Positions 1 through 5,361 of a stretch of DNA of 23,948 nucleotides are shown here, one piece after another. The translations under genes were made by a program, and so were the position numbers. The stretch is from JAEXNA01 sp041676625 (lineage in GTDB: Bacteria; Vulcanimicrobiota; Xenobia; Xenobiales; JADMJV01): positions 1-23,948 of the forward strand of contig JBAYRN010000088.1 in NCBI GenBank assembly GCA_041676625.1, written 5' to 3'. How positions within the stretch are numbered: the stretch's first letter is position 1; each line of letters opens with the position of its first letter. The notes below the pieces were generated by a model, which searched no databases, was not told the DNA's origin, and saw nothing but the letters and a program-made list of their open reading frames with translations.

Positions 1-158
1 CTGTCAGGATGGAATAGTGGCTCGAGTATGGCCTCCAATTTCATCTTTACAGCAGCTTGGGCTATGCGGTCCTCAACAGTTGGAATCCCCAGAATTCTGG
101 AGCCTCCATCTGCTTTGGTTATCACGAGCAGGTCCGTCCTCGTTCCAGGCATCGATAC
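1..158 (-). pseudogene. Group II intron-type reverse transcriptase fragment, runs off the left edge
   Basis: Read on the minus strand from about 158 down to 1, this encodes a segment with ITKADGGSR, then LGIPTVEDRIAQ, then EPLFHPDS. This is the conserved start of the reverse-transcriptase domain of group II intron-encoded proteins (LtrA family), which normally reads IPKKDGGxRPLGIPTVxDRIAQ followed by a FHPDSYGYRPG motif. The catalytic YADD region would lie beyond position 1. An in-frame TGA (159-161) cuts the frame just upstream. Above it the same frame stays open to a TAG at 354-356, but I do not recognise the N-terminal part of such proteins there. A start at the ATG at 150-152 would leave out most of the N-terminal domain. 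The copy therefore looks truncated or decayed. Recognition rests on motif memory, not a search. Confidence 0.7.
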
Positions 159-161
159 TCA

Positions 162-550
162 GCATCTTGGCGGTGCTTCCGCCTTGATGTTCTCTCTTAG
201 CATCCTGGCTACGAGTTCCCATAGTTCACATATAGAGCCTAGAGAAAGCTCAAGCCACCTCATACCGCCCACCTCGTCACCAGCAATTCGGACAGCCGTG
301 ACAACTTGCTCACCCTGTTGCTTACAGACAGGGATTTCGATGGGGAATTTACGCTATTTCGATACTTCACAGGTGGTTCACTGTACGTTCTTCTTCTTTC
401 TCCTCACCTGATGGCTCATGGCCACCTTTTCTAGCTCGCTCACCACAATTCGATTTCTCTCCTCGCAGCAGCTAGTGGTTTGACTCTCCCTCCGATGGGC
501 GAGCCGAGGGGACTACCCTCATCTCTATGTGTGCTTCTATGGCACAAGCA
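162..550. other. Stretch without a recognisable gene
   Basis: No protein or RNA gene is recognised here. The minus strand has an open frame from 353 down to 162 that continues the reverse-transcriptase frame beyond its stop. It could be a degraded 5' part of that gene or non-coding intron RNA. The plus-strand frame over 28-411 lies opposite the reverse transcriptase and looks like an antisense shadow. The stretch may contain the 5' portion of a group II intron ribozyme, but I could not identify a GUGYG boundary or a domain V. Confidence 0.4.
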
Positions 551-557
551 AGCGTTA

Positions 558-626
558 GCGTTCCGCAGGCGCGTAGCGCCGAGGACACCCCGTACAGTCT
601 TCTGTACGGCGTGTCGCTTAGAACGC
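558..626. repeat. Nested palindromic hairpin cluster
   Basis: A compact structured element. An outer pair gcgttc (558-563) and gaacgc (621-626) encloses two hairpins. The first is ggcgc-gta-gcgcc (568-580), perfect. The second is 584-615, where gacac and ccgtacag pair with ctgtacgg and gtgtc around the loop tctt with one C/C mismatch. The layout resembles REP-type palindromic elements. The ten bases cgtacagtct at 591-600 also occur inside the neighbouring tRNA-Tyr gene. Confidence 0.6.
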
Positions 627-628
627 AA

Positions 629-654
629 GAAGCCTCGTACTTTCGCGAGGCTTC
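629..654 (-). terminator. Hairpin downstream of tRNA-Tyr, possible terminator
   Basis: A perfect 9-bp stem, gaagcctcg (629-637) with cgaggcttc (646-654), and an 8-base loop. It begins 7 bases past the encoded CCA of tRNA-Tyr on the minus strand. No clear T run follows, so it may be a weak terminator or an RNA-processing hairpin. Confidence 0.45.
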
Positions 655-660
655 TCGTCT

Positions 661-747
<87 letters not shown>

Positions 748-755
748 ATGCCGCT

Positions 756-784
756 ATATTAAGGACCGTTTCTTGCCCTGTCAA
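756..784 (-). promoter_or_regulatory. Sigma70-type promoter of tRNA-Tyr
   Basis: On the minus strand, TTGACA (779-784), a 17-base spacer and TAATAT (756-761). The -35 is perfect, the -10 has five of six consensus bases and the spacing is ideal. The predicted start falls just upstream of the mature tRNA 5' end at 746. Confidence 0.85.
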
Positions 785-788
785 CCCC

Positions 789-828
789 AAAAAAAAGTCC
801 CGGCCGGATGAAGACCGGGACTTTTTTT
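789..828. terminator. Rho-independent terminator after rplA
   Basis: An 8-bp stem, agtcccgg (796-803) with ccgggact (815-822), loop of 11. It is flanked by an A run on one side and a T run on the other, so it could act in both directions. It starts only a few bases past the rplA stop and closes the secE-nusG-rplK-rplA operon before tRNA-Tyr. Confidence 0.9.
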
Positions 829-831
829 GAG

Positions 832-1539
832 TTACTTTAGACCAGCGAAGGATGCTGCTCTCGTGGTATCCACTTTCACAGCAGGACCCATGGTGGATGA
901 AAGGGCGATGGACCTCAAGTAGGCTCCTTTGGAAGAGGAAGGCTTGGCTTTAACCACGGCCTCCAGGAGTACTTTCAGATTCTCCACGATCTTTTCGGTT
1001 CCGAAACTAACTTTGCCTACGGGGCAGTGCACGATCCCGGTCTTGTCGGCACGATACTGGATCTTACCGGACTTCAATTCCGAGACGGCTTTCGCGGGGT
1101 CGGGAGCTACCGTGCCGGCACGTGGGTTCGGCATCTTCGGACCCAGGATACGACCCAGGTTCTTACCGATCTCACCCATCATATCGGGCGAAGCCACGGC
1201 GATGTCAAAGTCGGAAAATCCATCTTTGACCTTTTGGATCAGATCTTCAGCACCCGCCAAGTCTGCTCCGGCATCTTCGGCGGCTTTGATCTTATCACCC
1301 TTGGTAAACACGATCACCTTGGGGGTTTTGCCGGTACCATGCGGTAGAACCGTAGTACCCCGAACGGTCTGATCGCTTTTGCGGGGGTCGATGCCCAGGC
1401 GGATGTGAATCTCGACGGTTTCGTCAAACTTGGCGAAGGCGACTTTTCTTACGGTTTCCACCGCATCCGCCACATCGTGAGTCTCCTCACGATCAAACTG
1501 CTCTAAAGCAGATTTGTACTTCTTGTGTTTCTTTCCCAT
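832..1539 (-). CDS. rplA: 50S ribosomal protein L1
   Basis: At 235 residues it has the usual length for bacterial L1, a 23S rRNA-binding protein of the L1 stalk that takes part in release of E-site tRNA and often represses its own operon. Visible family features are the basic start MGKKHKKY, an IRLGIDPRKSDQ stretch, and the signature GRILGPKMPNPRAGTV near residues 130-145. The ATG is preceded by GGAG with a 5-base gap. It is the last gene of secE-nusG-rplK-rplA, 83 bp after rplK, and is followed by a strong terminator. In many bacteria rplJ, rplL and rpoB come next; here they do not. Confidence 0.97.
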   Translation of the reverse strand: MGKKHKKYKSALEQFDREETHDVADAVETVRKVAFAKFDETVEIHIRLGIDPRKSDQTVRGTTVLPHGTGKTPKVIVFTKGDKIKAAEDAGADLAGAEDLIQKVKDGFSDFDIAVASPDMMGEIGKNLGRILGPKMPNPRAGTVAPDPAKAVSELKSGKIQYRADKTGIVHCPVGKVSFGTEKIVENLKVLLEAVVKAKPSSSKGAYLRSIALSSTMGPAVKVDTTRAASFAGLK

Positions 1540-1622
1540 GTTATCTCCAGTGGTCGAACGGCTTGCTTAAAATCAAACCTTCCACCGTGTCGTGGAATCC
1601 GTAAAGGAAATTCCGAGTAATA

Positions 1623-2048
1623 CTATCCTCTGACTACCAGCCCCATGCTGCGGGCGGTGCCTTCGATGATACGCATGGCGTTATCGATATCGGTGGCATT
1701 CAGGTCGGGCATTTTGATCTCGGCGACTCTACGGATCTGCTCTTTGGTGATTTTGCCAACTTTGCGAGTGTTGGGCTCACCGGAACCTTTGGCAAGACCG
1801 GCTTCTTTGAGAAGCAGAGTCTTGGCCGGCGGGGTCTTGGTGATGAAGGTGAAAGAGCGATCTTCGTAAACCGTGATCTCAACGGGAACGATCATGCCCA
1901 TCTGGTCTGCAGTACGTTCGTTGTACTGCTTCACAAAGTCCATGATGTTTACGCCGTGCTGACCGAGTGCAGGACCTACCGGAGGGGCGGGGTTCGCTTT
2001 ACCGGCGGGTACTTGCAGTTTAATAAGGGCTTTGACTTTCTTGGCCAT
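1623..2048 (-). CDS. rplK: 50S ribosomal protein L11
   Basis: At 141 residues this is the standard length of bacterial L11, which with 23S rRNA forms the GTPase-associated centre. The N-terminal domain shows LQVPAGKANPAPPVGPALGQ (residues about 12-31), followed by VNIMDFVKQYNERT. The C-terminal RNA-binding domain contains the GSGEPNTRKVGKIT region. The start ATG has AAAGGA about 6 bases upstream. It lies 22 bp after nusG and 83 bp before rplA, in conserved order. A small hairpin, TTCCAC/GTGGAA, lies in the gap before rplA. Confidence 0.97.
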   Translation of the reverse strand: MAKKVKALIKLQVPAGKANPAPPVGPALGQHGVNIMDFVKQYNERTADQMGMIVPVEITVYEDRSFTFITKTPPAKTLLLKEAGLAKGSGEPNTRKVGKITKEQIRRVAEIKMPDLNATDIDNAMRIIEGTARSMGLVVRG

Positions 2049-2070
2049 CTGCTGTCCTTTCTACAAAAAT

Positions 2071-2694
2071 CTAGATCTTCTCGACTTGTCCGAAGTCGAG
2101 TTCGACCGGGGTTTCCCGACCGAAGATACTGATAAGAACGCGAACTTTTTCTTTGTCGGGGGTGACCTCGTCAACCACTCCGTGGAAGTCCTGGAAAGGC
2201 CCGTGAGTCACCCGAATCTGTTGTCCAACCTCGAGGTGCAACTTGACCCTGGTGGGAGCTTCCATACCCATGATCTGCTTGATCCGCTTAACTTCGTCTT
2301 CTGGCAACGGAACGGGCTTCTGCCCTGGAGAGACAAAGCCGGTTACTCCCCTGGTGTTTCTCACTACGTACCAGGAGTCGTCTCCCATGATCATCTCTAC
2401 GAAAACGTATCCCGGATAAACCCGGCGCTGTACGGTCTTTTTCTTACCGTCCTTAAACTCCAGCTCTTCCTCGGTGGGTACCAGGACCTGGAAAATCTTG
2501 TCCACCATATTCATGGACTTTACGCGTCGTAAAATATCGTCACGAACCTTGTTTTCATAACCTGAGTAGGTATGGATCACATACCAGGCGGTTCGTGGGT
2601 CGCGCTCGGCTTCCGTAGTAGCAACAGCGTCTTCACCCACTTGCTCGACGGCCTCTTCGGATATTTCAACTTCGTTTTCGTTTTGCACAGACAT
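2071..2694 (-). CDS. nusG: Transcription termination/antitermination factor NusG
   Basis: A 207-residue NusG, which binds RNA polymerase and affects pausing, Rho termination and transcription-translation coupling. After an acidic N-terminal tail (about residues 1-34) comes the NGN domain, beginning AWYVIHTYSGYE and containing VYPGYVFVEM and RNTRGVTGFVS. The KOW domain follows with VTHGPFQDFHGVVDEV. The reading frame is open 57 codons further upstream, but that part overlaps secE. The ATG at 2694 is preceded by GGAGAG and gives the normal family start, so I chose it. It is 20 bp after secE and 22 bp before rplK, consistent with one operon. Confidence 0.96.
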   Translation of the reverse strand: MSVQNENEVEISEEAVEQVGEDAVATTEAERDPRTAWYVIHTYSGYENKVRDDILRRVKSMNMVDKIFQVLVPTEEELEFKDGKKKTVQRRVYPGYVFVEMIMGDDSWYVVRNTRGVTGFVSPGQKPVPLPEDEVKRIKQIMGMEAPTRVKLHLEVGQQIRVTHGPFQDFHGVVDEVTPDKEKVRVLISIFGRETPVELDFGQVEKI

Positions 2695-2714
2695 ATCTCT
2701 CTCCGTTGCGTGGC

Positions 2715-3026
2715 TTAACCGAATAACTTCCTCAGTATGTAGTCGATACCACCAAGCCAGCTGGCGAAGACCATCAAAACAACCACGGACGTGATGGTAC
2801 CGGCGATCAGTTCGGGTTTGCCGGGCCAGGAAACGCGCTTGGTCTCCGCCCAAACGCCGCGCCAATACCTCACAAGCCTTTCGATCAGGGTACCGCGAGG
2901 ACCGGGGGAAACCGTAGCTCCCCCTCTGTCCGAACGGACCGCAACGGATTCGCCTGGATCAGTTTTTCTCTTCTCGCGACGCGCCTTAGCGTTTTTTCTA
3001 GCTTTTGTTGCGTCTTGGGCCGTCAT
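2715..3026 (-). CDS. secE: Preprotein translocase subunit SecE
   Basis: A 103-residue SecE, the small subunit of the SecYEG protein-conducting channel in the inner membrane. It has a basic, Lys/Arg-rich N-terminus and the conserved amphipathic segment WAETKRVSWPGKPEL just before a single transmembrane helix (about residues 75-95), then a short C-terminus. This is the one-helix form found outside the enterobacteria. The ATG has AGGAG 9 bases upstream. It is the first protein gene of secE-nusG-rplK-rplA. rpmG, often found directly upstream, is not present here. Confidence 0.94.
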   Translation of the reverse strand: MTAQDATKARKNAKARREKRKTDPGESVAVRSDRGGATVSPGPRGTLIERLVRYWRGVWAETKRVSWPGKPELIAGTITSVVVLMVFASWLGGIDYILRKLFG

Positions 3027-3259
3027 CTATCGGGTCTCCTGTGAACTTTTTATTCCCACCGCATCCGGAATGGGCGGAACCATCCTTGCTCGTACCCTGT
3101 AGAGTTAATTTCAAAACCCTACCGAGGCGGGAACTTCAGACCTCGTCCAGTCGGGCCGGCTACCGTCACCGGTACACCTGCCTGACTGTCCGACATCTCC
3201 GTCGAGCCACTTGCAGTCACTCGACTTAACAATTACGACCCGCAGTGCGGGTCGTAATT
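3027..3259. other. Untranslated leader between tRNA-Thr(GGT) and secE, with a perfect 13-bp palindrome
   Basis: About 230 bases with no convincing gene. At 3231-3259 there is a perfect 13-bp stem (aattacgacccgc with its complement) around the loop agt, directly 3' of tRNA-Thr(GGT) on the minus strand. No T run follows on the minus strand, so it looks more like a processing or partial-termination hairpin between the tRNA and secE parts of the transcript. The only small minus-strand frame (about 3119-3196, 25 codons) has no ribosome binding site. Confidence 0.5.
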
Positions 3260-3260
3260 T

Positions 3261-3336
3261 TGGAGCTGAGGAGCGGACTTGAACCGCCGACCTCGTCCTT
3301 ACCAAGGACGTGCTCTACCAACTGAGCTACCTCAGC
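3261..3336 (-). tRNA. tRNA-Thr (anticodon GGT)
   Basis: A 76-nt cloverleaf with encoded CCA. The acceptor GCTGAGG pairs perfectly with CCTCAGC. The anticodon stem CGTCC/GGACG holds the loop TTGGTAA with anticodon GGT, and the T-loop is TTCAAGT. It follows tRNA-Gly by 3 bases on the minus strand, so the two are co-transcribed. Confidence 0.96.
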
Positions 3337-3339
3337 GAA

Positions 3340-3415
3340 TGGAGCGGAGAACGAGGCTCGAACTCGCGACATCCAGCTTGGAAGGCTAGTGCTCTACCAA
3401 CTGAGCTATCTCCGC
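3340..3415 (-). tRNA. tRNA-Gly (anticodon TCC)
   Basis: A 76-nt cloverleaf with encoded CCA. The acceptor GCGGAGA pairs with TCTCCGC. The anticodon loop is CTTCCAA with anticodon TCC, and the T-loop is TTCGAGC. It is the first gene behind the strong promoter at 3454-3483 and lies 3 bases before tRNA-Thr(GGT). Confidence 0.96.
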
Positions 3416-3422
3416 ATTAAAA

Positions 3423-3449
3423 TGCACCGTCACTAGGGCTTCGGTGCAG
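3423..3449 (-). promoter_or_regulatory. Leader hairpin between promoter and tRNA-Gly
   Basis: A 7-bp stem, TGCACCG with CGGTGCA, around a 13-base loop. On the minus strand it is followed directly by TTTT, then the tRNA-Gly 5' end at 3415. The predicted transcription start of the upstream promoter falls at or next to the hairpin. It could be an attenuator-like terminator or a 5' processing signal. Confidence 0.5.
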
Positions 3450-3453
3450 ACGG

Positions 3454-3483
3454 AGTATAGGCTAAGTGAAAGTTGCTTGTCAA
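3454..3483 (-). promoter_or_regulatory. Sigma70-type promoter for tRNA-Gly, tRNA-Thr and probably secE operon
   Basis: On the minus strand, TTGACA (3478-3483), an 18-base spacer and TATACT (3454-3459). Both boxes are close to consensus. No other clear promoter lies between here and rplA, so this one may also feed secE-nusG-rplK-rplA. Confidence 0.8.
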
Positions 3484-3542
3484 GCTTTTTATTTCGCACG
3501 CCAGCACCTTATACGGGAACCTGCAAACATAAAAAAGTGGCT

Positions 3543-3568
3543 CGGCAACCTTTCAGCTTACAAGGCGA
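3543..3568 (-). pseudogene. Partial copy of tRNA-Thr(TGT)
   Basis: The plus-strand string cggcaacctttc-a-gcttacaaggcga matches the anticodon-arm to T-arm part of the intact tRNA-Thr(TGT) gene at 3621-3696 except for one inserted base. Flanking sequence has no acceptor or D-arm, so it cannot fold as a tRNA. It lies 52 bases downstream (3') of the intact gene. Confidence 0.75.
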
Positions 3569-3580
3569 CTATAACGTAAG

Positions 3581-3609
3581 AAAGGCCCTACCTTAACGAC
3601 AGGACCTCT
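3581..3609 (-). terminator. Probable terminator of tRNA-Thr(TGT)
   Basis: On the minus strand AGA-GGTCCT pairs with AGGGCC-TTT (with G-T pairs) around an 11-base loop, ending in TTTCTT. It sits 11 bases past the CCA of tRNA-Thr(TGT) and separates it from the next tRNA promoter. Confidence 0.6.
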
Positions 3610-3620
3610 CTGGTTGTTCT

Positions 3621-3696
3621 TGGAGCCTCGGGCCGGACTCGAACCGGCAACCTTTCGCTTACAAGGCGAGTGCTCTACCAATTGAGCTACTGAGGC
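3621..3696 (-). tRNA. tRNA-Thr (anticodon TGT)
   Basis: A 76-nt cloverleaf with encoded CCA. The anticodon loop is CTTGTAA with anticodon TGT and the T-arm is GCCGG-TTCGAGT-CCGGC. Two stem positions do not pair: A6 with C67 in the acceptor stem, and C27 with A43 at the top of the anticodon stem. A partial copy lies just downstream. No clear promoter is seen directly upstream, where a GC hairpin (3700-3719) lies between sigH and the tRNA, so it may be transcribed with sigH. Confidence 0.93.
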
Positions 3697-3763
3697 ACGA
3701 GCGGGCGCAAAGCCCCGCTTACGAGAGTTGAATCAGGTTTCCCTGCTCGCCGCTCAGCCGCTT

Positions 3764-4408
3764 CTAGTGCCTTTTTTCACCCAATGTTTTCTCGATCTTA
3801 CGCTTGACCCTTTGCAGAGCGTTGTCGATCGATTTCACGTGGCGGTTCAGCTCTTTGGCCATCTCTTGATAGCTCTTGCCTTCCAGGTAAGAGTGCAAGA
3901 CCTGGGACTCCAGTTCACTGAGGTTCTGCTGGATCTTCTCGCGAAGATCGTCGCTCAACTCGTGAGAGATGAAAACCTCTTCGGGGTCGGTGACCTTGGT
4001 GCCGGACAGAATATCGAGCATCGTTCGGTCCGAGTCTTCATCGTAGATCGGCTTGTTCAGAGAGATGTAGGAGTTCAGCGGAATGTGCTTCTGGCGAGTC
4101 GCGGTTTTGATCGCGGTAATAATTTGGCGAGTGATACACAGTTCGGCAAAAGCCCGAAAAGAAGACAACTTGTCGGCACGGTAGTCACGAATACTCTTGT
4201 AGAGTCCGATCATTCCCTCCTGAATAATATCTTCCCGGTCTGCTCCTACCAGAAAGTAAGATTTCGCCTTTACGCGCACGAAATTCTTGTACTTACTGAT
4301 CAGGTATTCGGTGGCAAACTCATCACCATTCTTGGCGAGCTTGACGATCTCTTCGTCCGGCTCGTTCTGCAAGTTCGCCATGTAGGAACTCTGTTGTAGC
4401 TTCAGCAA
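3764..4408 (-). CDS. sigH: RNA polymerase sigma factor SigH (sigma-30 type)
   Basis: A 214-residue sigma70-family factor. The region 2 stretch with YFLVGADREDIIQEGMIGLY, followed by FRAFAELCITRQIITAIKTA, and region 4 with SYQEMAKELNRHVKSIDNAL are close to Bacillus SigH, the sigma factor for the transition to stationary phase. The order rlmB-sigH-secE-nusG matches Bacillus. The start is a TTG at 4406-4408 with GGAGG about 8 bases upstream. The first in-frame ATG is codon 10 and lacks a ribosome binding site. A tiny overlapping ATG frame (Met-Arg-Phe-Cys-stop) starts at the SD and ends across the TTG. tRNA-Thr(TGT) lies 67 bp downstream. Confidence 0.93.
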   Translation of the reverse strand: MLKLQQSSYMANLQNEPDEEIVKLAKNGDEFATEYLISKYKNFVRVKAKSYFLVGADREDIIQEGMIGLYKSIRDYRADKLSSFRAFAELCITRQIITAIKTATRQKHIPLNSYISLNKPIYDEDSDRTMLDILSGTKVTDPEEVFISHELSDDLREKIQQNLSELESQVLHSYLEGKSYQEMAKELNRHVKSIDNALQRVKRKIEKTLGEKRH

Positions 4409-4440
4409 AAACGCATCCTCCGTTCGGCCTGTCCTACCCT

Positions 4441-4480
4441 GGAAACCCTAAAGCCTAAAAAGGGTTTCCCTCATAGTCAA
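4441..4480 (-). promoter_or_regulatory. Possible sigH promoter overlapping a leader palindrome
   Basis: On the minus strand TTGACT (4475-4480), 17 bases, then TAGGCT (4452-4457) is a moderate sigma70-like match. A 9-bp inverted repeat, ggaaaccct (4441-4449) with agggtttcc (4461-4469), spans the putative -10 and start site. It could be an operator or a 5' UTR hairpin. The promoter call is tentative. Confidence 0.4.
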
Positions 4481-4514
4481 TAGAACTATCTGGACAAGCC
4501 AGGTTATGTGGGCA

Positions 4515-4558
4515 GAAAAAAGCCCTGGTACTTAGCTATTGTGTCAAGACGCCCAGGG
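4515..4558 (-). terminator. Probable terminator after rlmB
   Basis: On the minus strand CCCTGGG (4552-4558) pairs with CCAGGG (4523-4528) around a loop of about 24 bases and is followed by a T run opposite the A run at 4516-4521. It lies 56 bases past the rlmB stop and upstream of the sigH promoter region. Confidence 0.6.
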
Positions 4559-4614
4559 ATTCTTCTTCATCCCGGTGATCATATCATGCGTCTCTACTAA
4601 AGTAAACTTTCCTG

Positions 4615-5361
4615 CTATCTATTTTGACTAACTCTTTGCCGAACAGTCTCGTAGAGCAGAATCGCCCCTGAACTCGCTACGTTCAAGGACTGTACCTTAC
4701 CCAACATAGGGAGGTTTACAACATGTGTCGACTCCCTTTTTAAGTGTGGTGGAAGACCTCTACCCTCTCCACCCAAGAGTAAAACCGTAGGGCCGGTATA
4801 ATCTACCTGAAAATACTCTTCCGGGGCCCCGGGGACTGTAGCGACCACTTGAAATCCAGCCTGCCTAAAGCGCTCCAGTGCTACTCCGAGCTTAGCTGTA
4901 CGGCCAATATTAAGGTGCTGGTCGGCACCGGCCGATGATTTCGAGACTACCGCGGTCAGCCCACAGGTCTTGGCGGTGGATAGCAAAACGTGGCGACACC
5001 CGGCCCCCTCAGCAGAGCGGAGTAGAGCACCCAGGTTCTGGGGATCCTGGACCTGGTCCAGAGCCAGGATGAGATCGGCCGATTCTCTATCGACGATCTC
5101 GTACCACTCTTCAAACGGAGTCAGGGAACGCTCCCCCAGCTGGGCCACCACACCCTGGTGGTTGGCGCCCCCGCTCAAGAAGTCCAACCGGTCTTTATCC
5201 GTGCGGACCACGGGGATCTCGAGAGCGGTTGCCATTTCAAAAAGCTCACGGGGTAGGCCCCGGGCGTCGCGCATTACGCTGATGCGCTGGACGGGTGCGC
5301 GAGCTTTCAGAGCCTCGGTTACCGGATGTCGGCCGAAGACAACCGGGCCTTTTTCTCCCAT
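4615..5361 (-). CDS. rlmB: 23S rRNA (guanosine-2'-O-)-methyltransferase RlmB (TrmH/SPOUT family)
   Basis: A 248-residue SPOUT methyltransferase that in E. coli methylates Gm2251 of the 23S rRNA peptidyl-transferase loop using S-adenosylmethionine. The N-terminal RNA-binding domain begins VFGRHPVTEAL. The catalytic domain shows the three family motifs: LDQVQDPQNLGALLRSAEGA, LLLGGEGRGL, and LPMLGKVQSLNVASSGAIL. The ATG at 5361 fits the usual length and overlaps cysS by 43 bp, with a weak GGAG 4 bases upstream. An alternative ATG at 5478 has a perfect GGAGG seven bases upstream and would add a 39-residue Arg/Gly/Lys-rich extension, at the cost of a 160-bp overlap. Third gene of leuS-cysS-rlmB. 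Confidence 0.93.
   Translation of the reverse strand: MGEKGPVVFGRHPVTEALKARAPVQRISVMRDARGLPRELFEMATALEIPVVRTDKDRLDFLSGGANHQGVVAQLGERSLTPFEEWYEIVDRESADLILALDQVQDPQNLGALLRSAEGAGCRHVLLSTAKTCGLTAVVSKSSAGADQHLNIGRTAKLGVALERFRQAGFQVVATVPGAPEEYFQVDYTGPTVLLLGGEGRGLPPHLKRESTHVVNLPMLGKVQSLNVASSGAILLYETVRQRVSQNR

Noticed and set aside
28..411. Plus-strand 127-codon open frame
   Set aside because: It lies opposite the reverse-transcriptase frame, has a serine/threonine-rich composition with no recognisable domain, and has no ribosome binding site.
3119..3196. 25-codon minus-strand frame upstream of secE, considered as rpmG or a leader peptide
   Set aside because: No ribosome binding site, and no L33 cysteines or basic composition.
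4517..4549. TTGACA within the rlmB terminator loop as a sigH promoter
   Set aside because: No -10 box at 16-18 bases; the position reads GGCTTT, part of the terminator T run.
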